From contig NZ_JAGEOK010000036.1 in the NCBI RefSeq assembly GCF_017573545.1, positions 43,215-107,214 on the forward strand: a stretch of DNA of 64,000 nucleotides, read 5' to 3'. Under the pieces are notes generated by a model. It saw only the letters and a list, made by a program, of their open reading frames with translations. It made no database searches and was not told the DNA's origin. How positions within the stretch are numbered: the stretch's first letter is position 1; each line of letters opens with the position of its first letter. Origin of the DNA: Actinomadura nitritigenes (lineage in GTDB: Bacteria; Actinomycetota; Actinomycetes; Streptosporangiales; Streptosporangiaceae). This document shows positions 33,641-41,922 of the stretch, in pieces. Made by a program: the position numbers and the translations under genes.

Positions 33641-34738
33641 ATGGGTCGTACGGTCGCGGTCATCGGCGGAGGGTACGGCGGCGCGTCGGTCGCCAAGGCG
33701 TTGCAGGCGGAGGCCGACGTCGTGCTCATCGATCCGCGCGACGCGTTCGTCAACGCGGCCGCGTCGCTGCGGGCGCTCACCAGGCCCGACTGGGCCGCCA
33801 ACATGTTCTTCCCCTACGCGACGCTGCTCACCGGGGGCGGCCGGCTGGTCCGCGACCGCGCGGTCTCCGTCGACCCCCGCGGCGTCACCCTGGCGTCCGG
33901 CGGCCGCGTCGACGCCGACTACCTGGTGCTGGCCACCGGCTCCAGCTACGCCTACCCGGCCAAGCCCGGCTCCGACACCGTCGACGAGGCGCTCGACGAT
34001 CTCCGCCGGACCCACAAGGAGCTGCGGGGCGCCGGCCGGGTGCTGATCCTCGGCGCCGGGCCGGTCGGGCTGGAACTGGCCGGGGAGATCAAGGAGGTCT
34101 GGCCGGACAAGCAGGTCACCGTCACCGACCCGGCCGCCGAACTGCTGCCCGGCTTCGAGCCCGAGGTCGTCGCCGGCCTCCGGCGCCAGCTCGACGAGCG
34201 GGGCATCGAGGTGCGGCTCGGCACCGCCCTCGCCGCGCCGCCGGCCACCGGGCCCGGCCGGGCCGGCACCTTCACCGCCACCACCACCGGGGGCGAGGAG
34301 ATCACCGCCGACATCTGGTTCCGCGCCTACGGCGTGCGGACCAACAGCGACTACCTCGCCGACGGTCGCCTCACGACCCCGGACCCGCAGGGCCGGGTCA
34401 GCGTCACCGAGTCCCTCAACGTCGCCGGGCACGACCACGTCTACGCGGTCGGCGACATCACCGACGTCGCGGAGGCCAAGATGGCCGGGTGGGCGATGCA
34501 GCACGCCGAGGTCGTCGTCGAGAACATCAAGGCCCGGCTGAACGGCGAGCGGCCCACGGCCGTCTACCGGCCGCAGCCGTTCCCGATGATGCTGCTCCCG
34601 CTCGGCACCCGCGGCGGCGTCGGGCAGCTGCCGACCCCGGACGGCCCGTCCGTCGCGTCGCCCGAGATGGTCGCCGAGTACAAGGGCACGGACCTGTTCA
34701 CCGGCCGCTTCGTCGGCCAGTTCGGCCCCACCGCCTGA
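33641..34738 (+). CDS. FAD-dependent pyridine-nucleotide disulfide-type oxidoreductase (AIF/FSP1-like)
   Basis: 365 residues. FAD-binding GGGYGGASVAKAL at the N terminus, a second Rossmann motif for NAD(P)H (ILGAGPVGLELAGEIKE, about 130), and the C-terminal FAD motif VYAVGDITDV. There are no redox-active CxxxxC cysteines, so it belongs with the AIF/FSP1/NDH-2-like group that reduces quinones or similar acceptors. It has a good ribosome site (GGGAG) and an operator-controlled promoter next to the MarR gene, suggesting induction by an electrophile, quinone or antibiotic (inference). The stop region is followed by tandem copies of the gene's last codons. Confidence 0.9.
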   Translation: MGRTVAVIGGGYGGASVAKALQAEADVVLIDPRDAFVNAAASLRALTRPDWAANMFFPYATLLTGGGRLVRDRAVSVDPRGVTLASGGRVDADYLVLATGSSYAYPAKPGSDTVDEALDDLRRTHKELRGAGRVLILGAGPVGLELAGEIKEVWPDKQVTVTDPAAELLPGFEPEVVAGLRRQLDERGIEVRLGTALAAPPATGPGRAGTFTATTTGGEEITADIWFRAYGVRTNSDYLADGRLTTPDPQGRVSVTESLNVAGHDHVYAVGDITDVAEAKMAGWAMQHAEVVVENIKARLNGERPTAVYRPQPFPMMLLPLGTRGGVGQLPTPDGPSVASPEMVAEYKGTDLFTGRFVGQFGPTA

Positions 34739-34774
34739 GACAGGCTCCACCACCTGACAGGCTCCACCGCCTGA
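34728..34774 (+). repeat. Short tandem duplication of the oxidoreductase 3' end
   Basis: CCACCGCCTGAGACAGGCT (contains the stop codon) is followed by CCACCACCTGACAGGCT and CCACCGCCTGA. The repeats are 17-19 bp and look like replication slippage across the end of the gene. They leave the reading frame unaffected. Confidence 0.7.
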
Positions 34775-34846
34775 AGCACGCCTTACCGCTTGAAACGGGC
34801 GCCCAGCGGCGCCGTCCCCGATCCCATAGCAACGAAAGGCGGAGCC

Positions 34847-35761
34847 ATGCCCGCACAGGAAGTCGTCTTCGGTTTCGGAGCGCACAGCACCATCGACGAC
34901 GGGCCGGCGCTCATGCGCATGGTCCGGCGCGCCGACCGCGACGGGCTGGACGTCTTCTCGCTCTCCGACCACCCCTACATCGGAGCGCGCCTGGACGCCT
35001 ACGCCACCATCGGGTTCCTCCTCGGCCGGACGGAGCGGATCGCCGGGTTCGCCAACGTCACGAACCTGCCGACCCGCCCGGCCCCGATGCTCGCGCGGGC
35101 GGTGACGACGCTGTCCGCGCTGTCCGGCGGGCGCGTCGTGCTCGGCATGGGCGCGGGCGGGCTGTGGGACCGGATCGCCGACATGGGCGTCCCGCGGCTC
35201 GCGCCCGCCGACGCCGTCGACGCCTTCGAGGAGGCGATCGTGCTGGTCAGGAAGCTCTCCGGGGGCGGGGAGCCGGTCACCCACGAGGGGCGCCACTACC
35301 GGGTCGACGAGATCGAGCCGGCGCCGGTGGACGCGCCGCCGGTCTGGACGGGCTCGGTGGGCCGGCGGTCGCTGGCCGCCACCGGGCGGGTCGCCGACGG
35401 CTGGATCCCGGGCCACGCGGCGGACTGGCTCAGCGAGCGGTACCGGACGTCCCGCCCGGTCATCGACGAGGCGGCCGCCGCCGCGGGACGCGACCCGGCC
35501 GCGGTCCGCACGGTCTTCAACCTGCCCGGACGCATCACCGACCGGCCGCTGGCCGCCACGCGCGACGGCGACGGGCGCTGGACCGGCGGGTCGGCCGCCC
35601 AGTGGGCGGAGGAGCTGACCGGCGCGGTCCTGGAGCACGGCGCGTCCGGCTTCGTCCTGTTCTCGCCCGAGGGCGGCACGCAGGACGAGGTCTCGCTCGG
35701 CCGCTGGGCAGGGGAGATCGTCCCGGCGGTCCGCGAGGCGGTCGCCAAGGAGGCCGGCTGA
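34847..35761 (+). CDS. LLM-class (probably F420-dependent) oxidoreductase
   Basis: 304 residues with the luciferase-like TIM-barrel pattern: FSLSDHPYIG near the N terminus, RVVLGMGAGGLWD, then WTGSVGRRSLAATGRVADGWIPGHA. The lack of bacterial luciferase features and the actinobacterial origin favour F420 over FMN. The ATG at 34847 has AAAGGCGGAGCC upstream. It follows the FAD oxidoreductase by 108 bp on the same strand and is probably in the same MarR-controlled unit; both may detoxify the same class of compound. Confidence 0.88.
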   Translation: MPAQEVVFGFGAHSTIDDGPALMRMVRRADRDGLDVFSLSDHPYIGARLDAYATIGFLLGRTERIAGFANVTNLPTRPAPMLARAVTTLSALSGGRVVLGMGAGGLWDRIADMGVPRLAPADAVDAFEEAIVLVRKLSGGGEPVTHEGRHYRVDEIEPAPVDAPPVWTGSVGRRSLAATGRVADGWIPGHAADWLSERYRTSRPVIDEAAAAAGRDPAAVRTVFNLPGRITDRPLAATRDGDGRWTGGSAAQWAEELTGAVLEHGASGFVLFSPEGGTQDEVSLGRWAGEIVPAVREAVAKEAG

Positions 35762-35810
35762 GGACCGCCGGGCGCCGCCCGCGGGACGGCGCCCGGCACG
35801 GCGCCCCGCC

Positions 35811-36974
35811 TCAGGACAGCATGTACACCCGGTACTGCATGAACCGGTAGTTCGTCGGGTCGTACCACTGGCTGACGATGATGTGGAAGTTGCCGAACGT
35901 CGAGCCGGGGACGACGAACCCGCCGTACGGGGCGGTGACGACGTTGGCCACCTGCGCCTGCGCCGGGCCGTTGACGATCATCGTCTGCTCCAGCGTCCTG
36001 GTCAGGTCCGAGGTCGGGAGCGGGAAGACCATCGCCCGGATCGTCGCCGTCGCGGCGTCCAGCCAGGTGAGGACGTACTTGCCGTCCATCGCGCGGAAGC
36101 AGATCTCGCCGTACCGGCGGTCGGCCATGACCGTCGTCGGGGGCGCGCCCCAGCGCCAGCCGCCGTCGGCGTAGCCCCACGGCTCGTAGGCGCCCGGATC
36201 GCCGAGGGCATCCTGGCGCACCCGGTGCAGCAGCAGCCCGGAGTCCCTGTCGCGGTTGAAGACCGAGGACAGGACGTAGCAGTACCCGTCGTCGGCGACC
36301 GCGTAGGTCTTCTGCTGGAACTGGCCGCCGTGCATGTCACCGGGCCACTGGCACAGGTACTCCCAGGTCTCGCCGTTGTCGAAGGAGCGCCAGAAGTCGG
36401 TGTGGTGGGTGTCGAAGATGACGCCGCGCATGAGGTGCATGTACATGACGCCGTCGACGACGAACGCGTCGGACGGGATCGCCGTCGTGAACTTGTCGTC
36501 GCCGACGGGGGTGTGCGGCTCGTCGACGAGGCTCCGGGCGTTGCCGCCCCCGACGCTCCCGTCGATGCGCAGGTCGCCGACGTCCCCGTTGCCGGAGCGC
36601 AGGCCCGCCGGCGCGCGCCAGTACGAGGGCTCGCCGGGGCCGGGGACGTGGGGGCCGTCGAAGGTGTCGCCGCAGACGAACAGCATGGTGCCGTCGGGGC
36701 ACCGCACGGGAATGCCGAGGTCGGTCCACGGCGCGTTGAACGGGCCCGTCTCGGCCGGGCCGCTGAGGTCCTTCACCTTGACCGCGACCGTCGGGCTGGA
36801 GGGATCGCCCGGGTTGCCGACCGGTGCCGCGGCGGCCCGCCGGTTCCGGCCGAGGTCGCTCCAGCCCGCGGCGGCGATCCCCGCTCCCACGGCGGCGCCG
36901 GCGCCGATTCTGAGGAGCCTGCGGCGGGAGTACCCGCCGGTCGCCGCGTTGGTGCCGTCCGATGAACCTGCCAT
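35811..36974 (-). CDS. Tat-exported DUF4185-type beta-propeller-like protein
   Basis: 387 residues. Twin-arginine signal near residue 17 (SRRRLLRIGAGAAVGAG) with cleavage after AAAA. The mature part has the DUF4185 pattern: PDGTMLFVCGDTFDG early, WRSFDNGETWEYLCQWPG in the middle, and repeated YAVADDGYCYVLSS and FRAMDGKYVLTWLDA blades, recalling glycosyl hydrolase/sialidase-like five-bladed propellers. It is probably secreted and folded before export; the substrate is unknown. ATG 36974 is chosen because the Tat motif then lies at a normal distance and GGAAGG precedes it. Confidence 0.85.
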   Translation of the reverse strand: MAGSSDGTNAATGGYSRRRLLRIGAGAAVGAGIAAAGWSDLGRNRRAAAAPVGNPGDPSSPTVAVKVKDLSGPAETGPFNAPWTDLGIPVRCPDGTMLFVCGDTFDGPHVPGPGEPSYWRAPAGLRSGNGDVGDLRIDGSVGGGNARSLVDEPHTPVGDDKFTTAIPSDAFVVDGVMYMHLMRGVIFDTHHTDFWRSFDNGETWEYLCQWPGDMHGGQFQQKTYAVADDGYCYVLSSVFNRDRDSGLLLHRVRQDALGDPGAYEPWGYADGGWRWGAPPTTVMADRRYGEICFRAMDGKYVLTWLDAATATIRAMVFPLPTSDLTRTLEQTMIVNGPAQAQVANVVTAPYGGFVVPGSTFGNFHIIVSQWYDPTNYRFMQYRVYMLS

Positions 36975-37091
36975 CGCCGCCGCCTTCCGGATCAGGGTGC
37001 TGGGAGCCGTTCCCGGCGCCGCCTGGGGCGGGGTGGAAGCGTGCGGGCGCCAGGTCAAAAGAACACCGATGTCTTTTTTACAGCACGCAGG

Positions 37092-37120
37092 CACCGGACG
37101 CCAGGGCGCGACGTCCGGTG
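37092..37120 (-). terminator. Hairpin downstream of two-domain regulator gene
   Basis: CACCGGACG (37092-37100) pairs with CGTCCGGTG (37112-37120), 9 bp with an 11-nt loop, 63 bp beyond the stop of the minus-strand regulator gene. No T tract follows on the minus strand. Confidence 0.55.
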
Positions 37121-37182
37121 GACGGGCTTGAGCGGCCCGTGGCCCGGTCCGGAAAGGCGGGCGGGCGGGCCGGGCGGGCGGG

Positions 37183-38511
37183 TCAGCCCGCCTTCGCCGG
37201 GCCGAGCTTCTCGACGATCAGGCGGTAGAGCTGGCGGGGACGGCCGGGCTGCGGGGTGCGGTTCGGGGGGAGCGGCCAGGCGAGGCCCTCCTCGACGAGG
37301 GTGCGCAGCAGCCGGCGGGCGGTGCGCGGCGTGACCCCGAGCATCTTCCCGGCGTTCTCGGCGTCCACGATCAGCGGCTGCTCCTGGTCGCCGAGCTTGT
37401 CGGCGAGCCGCGCGAGGATCTCCAGGCCCTTCGGCTTGGCCTGCGGCTGGCTGCGCGGCGGGGTGCGCGGGGCCGGGACGAGCGCGCGGCCGTCCCGGTC
37501 GAGCGCGAAGCCCTGCGCGCGCTGGGAGCTCTGCGACCGGGCGAGCGCGGCGCGGGCGTGGTTCTCCGCCTCGTGCGCGGTGCGCCCCATCCCGATGCCG
37601 ACCTCGATCGCGAGGCCGAGCTCCTCGCGGACCCGCTCGACGAACGGCGGCGTCCGGAAGCCCTCGGTGGACGCGGTGACGGACCCGCGCGTCGCGATGA
37701 CGAGGTAGCTGTGGTCGTCCAGCGGCCACACCGACGCGTTCATCCGGTGCGCCTCCTGGAGCAGCACGCGGTGCAGCGCGAGCTTCAGCTCGTCCCGCCA
37801 GTAGCGGGGGGTGACGCGGCGGGGGGTCTCGCGCAGGGTCGGGACGTCCACCAGCACGACGACGAGCTGCGACTCCTCGAGCCGGTGGTGGGCGCCGAGC
37901 AGCGCGGCGGTCTGCAGGGAGCTGCGGATGGACGCGCCGGTCGGGCGGACCCGGATGGTCGGCACCCCCGCCATCTCCATCCGCTCGGCGGTGGCGTGCA
38001 CGCAGGTCATCGCGACGGTGGTCGCGCCGCGCCGCCACAGCCGCTCGTGGAAGGCGGCGAGCGTGCCGGGGCCGGCGGCCTCCTCGCGCAGGTGGACCTG
38101 CTCGGTGCCGAGGTTGATCTCGGCGTAGGCCTCCTCGACCTCGGCGCGGCCGAGCACGTCGATGCTGACCCGGGACGGGTCGAAGCGCTCGTCGAGGGAG
38201 GCGCGCAGCAGCGCCCCCTGTAACGCGGCGCCGTTCAGCGGGACGTACGTCGCGGGCATGGTGAGCACGCCGGCCTTGCGCGCGAAGTCGTAGGGGACCG
38301 GGCTGGCGAACAGGCAGACGTCCACCCCCGACCCCAGCCGGACGACCTTGTCGGCCGCCTCCTGCTCGTCGCGGTAGGCGGCGGCCACCAGCCGGCTCGG
38401 CACCGGCGTCGGGCCGTGGCCCATCAGCATGACCCGTTCGACGAGGTCATGGGGGCCCACCACGCCGATGGTGAGATCAGGCGTGACCGAGCCCGTTCGT
38501 GCCGCCGTCAT
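37183..38511 (-). CDS. Putative transcriptional regulator with cyclase-fold domain and C-terminal winged helix
   Basis: 442 residues. The N-terminal 180 residues begin LTIGVVGPHDLVERVMLMG and look like an alpha/beta ligand-sensing domain. The middle (about 235-355) has a degenerate GGDEF/nucleotide-cyclase-like pattern (LVVVLVDVPTLRE, then LAIEVGIGMGRTAHEAENHARAALARS) lacking GGDEF residues. The C terminus (about 375-442) is a helix-turn-helix (AGKMLGVTPRTARRLLRTLVEEG). I do not know a named family. The ATG at 38511 has GGAAGCGAG upstream. The long upstream region contains a 16-bp palindrome that may be its operator. Confidence 0.75.
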   Translation of the reverse strand: MTAARTGSVTPDLTIGVVGPHDLVERVMLMGHGPTPVPSRLVAAAYRDEQEAADKVVRLGSGVDVCLFASPVPYDFARKAGVLTMPATYVPLNGAALQGALLRASLDERFDPSRVSIDVLGRAEVEEAYAEINLGTEQVHLREEAAGPGTLAAFHERLWRRGATTVAMTCVHATAERMEMAGVPTIRVRPTGASIRSSLQTAALLGAHHRLEESQLVVVLVDVPTLRETPRRVTPRYWRDELKLALHRVLLQEAHRMNASVWPLDDHSYLVIATRGSVTASTEGFRTPPFVERVREELGLAIEVGIGMGRTAHEAENHARAALARSQSSQRAQGFALDRDGRALVPAPRTPPRSQPQAKPKGLEILARLADKLGDQEQPLIVDAENAGKMLGVTPRTARRLLRTLVEEGLAWPLPPNRTPQPGRPRQLYRLIVEKLGPAKAG

Positions 38512-39230
38512 CGATGATCGCTCGCTTCCGGTCCATCCTCTCGGGGGCACGGCCCCGGCCACGCGTTCGCGCACGCTCCGCCCAACGGTCGTCTCATGGC
38601 TTGTCGCCCCTGCCTTCTGACCCAGCACCGCAGTTCCCGTGCGATTCGTTCCTCAGTGGGCAGATCGGGTCAGGGCGGCGATGTGTGACGCCCAGACGCG
38701 AAATCGAATCAAGAGTGCGGCGAAAAAGTAACCTACGCGACCCCCTGGTCAGTAATTTGTCACCAATCGGTCAGTCTTGATCCTGCATCTTCGGACGTCC
38801 GAAGTTGAAAAACAAGACCCGAAAACGCCAGGAGGGCCACCTCCGGGCGCTGGCGCGCACTGGGAAGACCCCTGCGGTGTCCGTTTGGTTTACGCGCGGC
38901 CCGAAACTCGATCAACCCGTTGCCGGCGGCCCCGGAAAGACGAGTGATCCGTCCGGGCGGCTCCGAGCGTGCGTCCCGGTGATTTTTCACCGTCCCCGGA
39001 AGGGGTGTTTTTGGATCGTTCCATCCAGATTTCCCCGCTGGTCAGGAAGGCGCCCGTCCGGCCTGGTGCGACCCGGTGCCCCGACTTTGCGTGACGGTCC
39101 GGTGACGACTGGTCCACCCCGTTTCCCGGCGCGCTGTGACAAGGCTGGTAAGGAACCACTCGCGATTGGGTCAGAGGGGAGGCCACATGCGGCCGATTCG
39201 CCCGGACGAAAATGACCGGCCAGTCAGCAG
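38512..39230. other. Long intergenic region with palindrome and hairpins
   Basis: About 720 bp without a supported gene. CTTCGGACGTCCGAAG (38789-38804) is a perfect 16-bp palindrome about 280 bp upstream of the regulator gene. CGGTGA-TTTT-TCACCG (38977-38992), then CCCC-GGAA-GGGG and TGTTTTT (38994-39012) resemble a plus-strand intrinsic terminator, although no plus-strand gene is evident. AT content is higher than average near 38700-38820, as expected of promoters. Confidence 0.5.
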
Positions 39231-39269
39231 CAGACCGGCCCGGCGGGATCATCCCGCCGGGCCGGTCTG
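39231..39269 (-). terminator. Very strong terminator hairpin of murA
   Basis: CAGACCGGCCCGGCGGGAT (39231-39249) and its exact complement (39251-39269) give a 19-bp perfect stem around one central base. It lies 18 bp beyond the murA stop on the minus strand. Confidence 0.85.
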
Positions 39270-39287
39270 GCGTCGTTGAGGGGCCGG

Positions 39288-40580
39288 TCAGTCCGCTTCG
39301 CGGACGATGTCGGCGCCGAGCTGAGAGAGGCGCTCGGCGGTGTGCGCGTGACCGCGGTCCAGGTAGTAGGCGGAGGTGATCGTCGTCTCGCCCTCGGCCG
39401 CCAGGCCCGCGAGCACCAGCGCGCTGCCGCAGCGCAGGTCGTGCGCCTCCACCTCGGCGCCGCGCAGCGCGCGCGGCCCGTTGACCTTGGCGCGGTTGCC
39501 GTCCACCTCGATGTCGGCGCCCATCTTGCCCAGCTCGTCGGCCAGCTTGAACCGGCCGTCGAAGATCCGCTCGTAGATGTAGGACGGGCCCTCGGCCAGG
39601 CAGGACAGCGCCATGATCGGCGACTGCAGGTCGGTGGCGAAGCCCGGGTACTCGTCGGTGATCACGTTGATCGGGCGGAGCGTGCGCTCCCGCCGGACCT
39701 GGAGCACCGCGCCCTGCTGGTGGAACTCGACGCCCATCTGCTCGAGCTTGTCGGCGGCGACGCCGAGGTGCTCCAGCGTGGCGCCGACGAGGTTCAGGTC
39801 GCCGCCGGTGATCGCGGCGGCCATCACGAAGACGCCGGCGTCGATCCGGTCCGGCATGACGGTGTGCTCGACGGCGGTCAGCTCGTCGACGCCCTCGACG
39901 GTGATGAAGCCGGTGCCGCCGCCGCTGATCTTCGCGCCCATCGCCTGGAGGATCGCGATGTTGTCGAGCACCTCCGGCTCCAGCGCCGCGTTCTTGATCA
40001 GCGTGGTGCCGTGCGCCAGCGCCGCGGCCATGATCAGGTTCTCGGTGCCGGTGTGCGACGGCGTGTCGCAGTACAGCGTCCCGCCGCGCAGGTCGCCGGC
40101 CTTGATGTGGATGATGCCGTCACCGTTGTCGGCCACATGCTCGGTGACCGTGGCGCCCATCCGCTTGAAGCCGTTGTAGTGGAAGTCCAGGTTCCGGCTG
40201 CCGAGATTGCAACCGCCGACGCCCTCGATGACGGCCTCGCCGAGCCGATGCAGCAGCGCCGGCACGAAGAGGAACGAGCCGCGGAAGCGGGAGGCGATCT
40301 CGCCGGGGAGCACCGGGCTGCTGAGCGAGGAGGCGTCGATCACGAGGGTGCGTTCGGTCTCGTGCAGCTCGGCCTTGGCGCCGACCGCCCGGGCGAGCTC
40401 CACCGCCCGCCGGACGTCCTCGATGATCGGAACGTTCCGCAGCACCGTGCGTCCGCGGGAGGCCATCAGCGAGGCACCGATCATCGGCAGGACGGCGTTC
40501 TTGGCGCCCTGGACGAAGACGGTGCCGTGCAGCTGCCGGCCGCCGCGCACGCGATACCGAACCTCGTGGCCCATGCTCAT
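39288..40580 (-). CDS. murA: UDP-N-acetylglucosamine 1-carboxyvinyltransferase (MurA family)
   Basis: 430 residues with the EPSP/MurA fold. VQGAKNAVLPMIGASL holds the Lys-Asn pair of the active site, and the catalytic Cys loop is GGCNLGSRNLDFH, with Cys and Arg kept but Asn where most MurA enzymes have Pro (RPxD). SHTGTENLIMAAALA and DYPGFATDLQ-like EYPGFATDLQSP are family signatures. It would add enolpyruvyl to UDP-GlcNAc, the first step of peptidoglycan synthesis, unless it is a specialised paralogue. ATG 40580 has AAGGAGAT upstream; a second ATG 6 nt later is possible. It is monocistronic with a strong terminator. Confidence 0.88.
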   Translation of the reverse strand: MSMGHEVRYRVRGGRQLHGTVFVQGAKNAVLPMIGASLMASRGRTVLRNVPIIEDVRRAVELARAVGAKAELHETERTLVIDASSLSSPVLPGEIASRFRGSFLFVPALLHRLGEAVIEGVGGCNLGSRNLDFHYNGFKRMGATVTEHVADNGDGIIHIKAGDLRGGTLYCDTPSHTGTENLIMAAALAHGTTLIKNAALEPEVLDNIAILQAMGAKISGGGTGFITVEGVDELTAVEHTVMPDRIDAGVFVMAAAITGGDLNLVGATLEHLGVAADKLEQMGVEFHQQGAVLQVRRERTLRPINVITDEYPGFATDLQSPIMALSCLAEGPSYIYERIFDGRFKLADELGKMGADIEVDGNRAKVNGPRALRGAEVEAHDLRCGSALVLAGLAAEGETTITSAYYLDRGHAHTAERLSQLGADIVREAD

Positions 40581-40846
40581 TCCGCCATATCTCCTTCGAA
40601 ACGCGGTTAAGGTGCCTGCCCGATGAAGGTGGGACCACGGGGGCCGGGCGCGCCGATCGGTCCCGCTGCGCCAGGGCGACCCCAGTAAACCACCGGTCCG
40701 GGGATGGGGTGTCCGCATGCGCCACCCTCGCGCCAGTCTGCTAGGTGAGATCCCCAGAGCGGCCCAAAGGTTCGCATTCCCGAGGAAAATCCGAGCCGAG
40801 GCGTCCGGCGGACGGGTGCGGTCCGGCGGGTCTAGGGTGATCATCC

Positions 40847-41890
40847 ATGGACGAGTCGCCCGGCTGGGAAGCCATCGACGCCGCGCTGCGCCCCCTCTAC
40901 GGGGACGTCGAGCCGTACCACTTGGGCACCGTGGTCAAGTGGGCGCTGGGCGGCCCGGATCCGCTCGACGGGATCAGCATCTACGCCCGGACCGAGCCCA
41001 TCCCGCACTGGCATTTCATTTCGTACGGAATGTCCGAGTTGTACAGGAAGGAATCCGCCGATCCGGACGAGTCCGGATGGGGATTCGAGTTCACCTTCCG
41101 GCTCGCCCGCGACCCGGCGGAGGCCGAGCCGCCGGTCTGGGCGGCCAACCTGCTGCAGAACCTCGGCCGGTACGTGTTCAGCTCGGGCAACTGGTTCGAG
41201 GCCGGGCACCACATGAACGTCAACGGGCCGATCGCCGCCGACCGCGAGGACTCGGAGATCCGCGCCATCGCGTTCGTCGCCGACCCGGAGCTGGGCGAGA
41301 TCGGCACGCCGCACGGCCGGGTCCGGTTCCTGCAGGTCGTCGGGCTCGCGTCGGAGGAGTACGAGGCGGTCCGGCAGTGGGACGCCGCGTCGTTCCTGCG
41401 GGCGGTCGAGCCGCACCTGCCGCTGTTCGTCACCGACATCGACCGGCGCTCCCTCCTCGCCGACCCGGACCTGGCCCGCGCCGTCCGCCAGGGCATCGCG
41501 CGCGACGGGTCGAGCAGCGGCGCCCTGTACGTGACCACCGCGCACTGGGAACTGGACGGCGCGTCCGCGACCCTGCGGATCGGCGCGCTGCAGGCGGAGG
41601 CGATCGCACAGTCGCTGCGTGGGCGGCTGCCCTTCGGCCGCACGCTGCTCCTGCAGACCGAGGACACCCGGATGGTGTTCCAGCCGGCCGGCGCGTACGC
41701 GGTCGTGGAACCCGAGGACGGGCGCCTCGACGTGAGCATCCCGCCGGAGGGCCTGGACGACGTCGTCGCCGCCCTCCGCCCGGTCGCGGGCAGCACCCCG
41801 ATCGCTTCCCTGCCGGGACTGACCGTCGAGATCGTCCCGACCCATATGCGGGACCGCTTCGGCAACGAGACCGGCGAAGTCGTCGGCTGA
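40847..41890 (+). CDS. Suppressor-of-fused (SUFU) domain protein
   Basis: 347 residues. The N-terminal about 190 residues match the SUFU domain: GWEAIDAALRPLYGD, PDPLDGISIYARTEPIPHWHFISYGMSELY, GWGFEFTFRLARDP, NLLQNLGRYVFSSGNWFEAGHHM, FVADPELGEIGTPHGRVRFLQ. Bacterial SUFU proteins are often tied to toxin-immunity or contact systems, but no toxin gene is adjacent. The second half is an uncharacterised alpha/beta region. ATG 40847 follows TAGGGT (40833-40838) by 8 nt, so the transcript is probably leaderless. It is divergent from murA. Confidence 0.9.
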   Translation: MDESPGWEAIDAALRPLYGDVEPYHLGTVVKWALGGPDPLDGISIYARTEPIPHWHFISYGMSELYRKESADPDESGWGFEFTFRLARDPAEAEPPVWAANLLQNLGRYVFSSGNWFEAGHHMNVNGPIAADREDSEIRAIAFVADPELGEIGTPHGRVRFLQVVGLASEEYEAVRQWDAASFLRAVEPHLPLFVTDIDRRSLLADPDLARAVRQGIARDGSSSGALYVTTAHWELDGASATLRIGALQAEAIAQSLRGRLPFGRTLLLQTEDTRMVFQPAGAYAVVEPEDGRLDVSIPPEGLDDVVAALRPVAGSTPIASLPGLTVEIVPTHMRDRFGNETGEVVG

Positions 41891-41922
41891 CCCCTCGTCG
41901 GCTGACCCTCGTCGGACGACCC

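Noticed and set aside
38805..39215. 136-residue plus-strand ORF before murA
   Set aside because: It runs through a U-tract terminator-like hairpin and has no ribosome site or domain; kept as non-coding.
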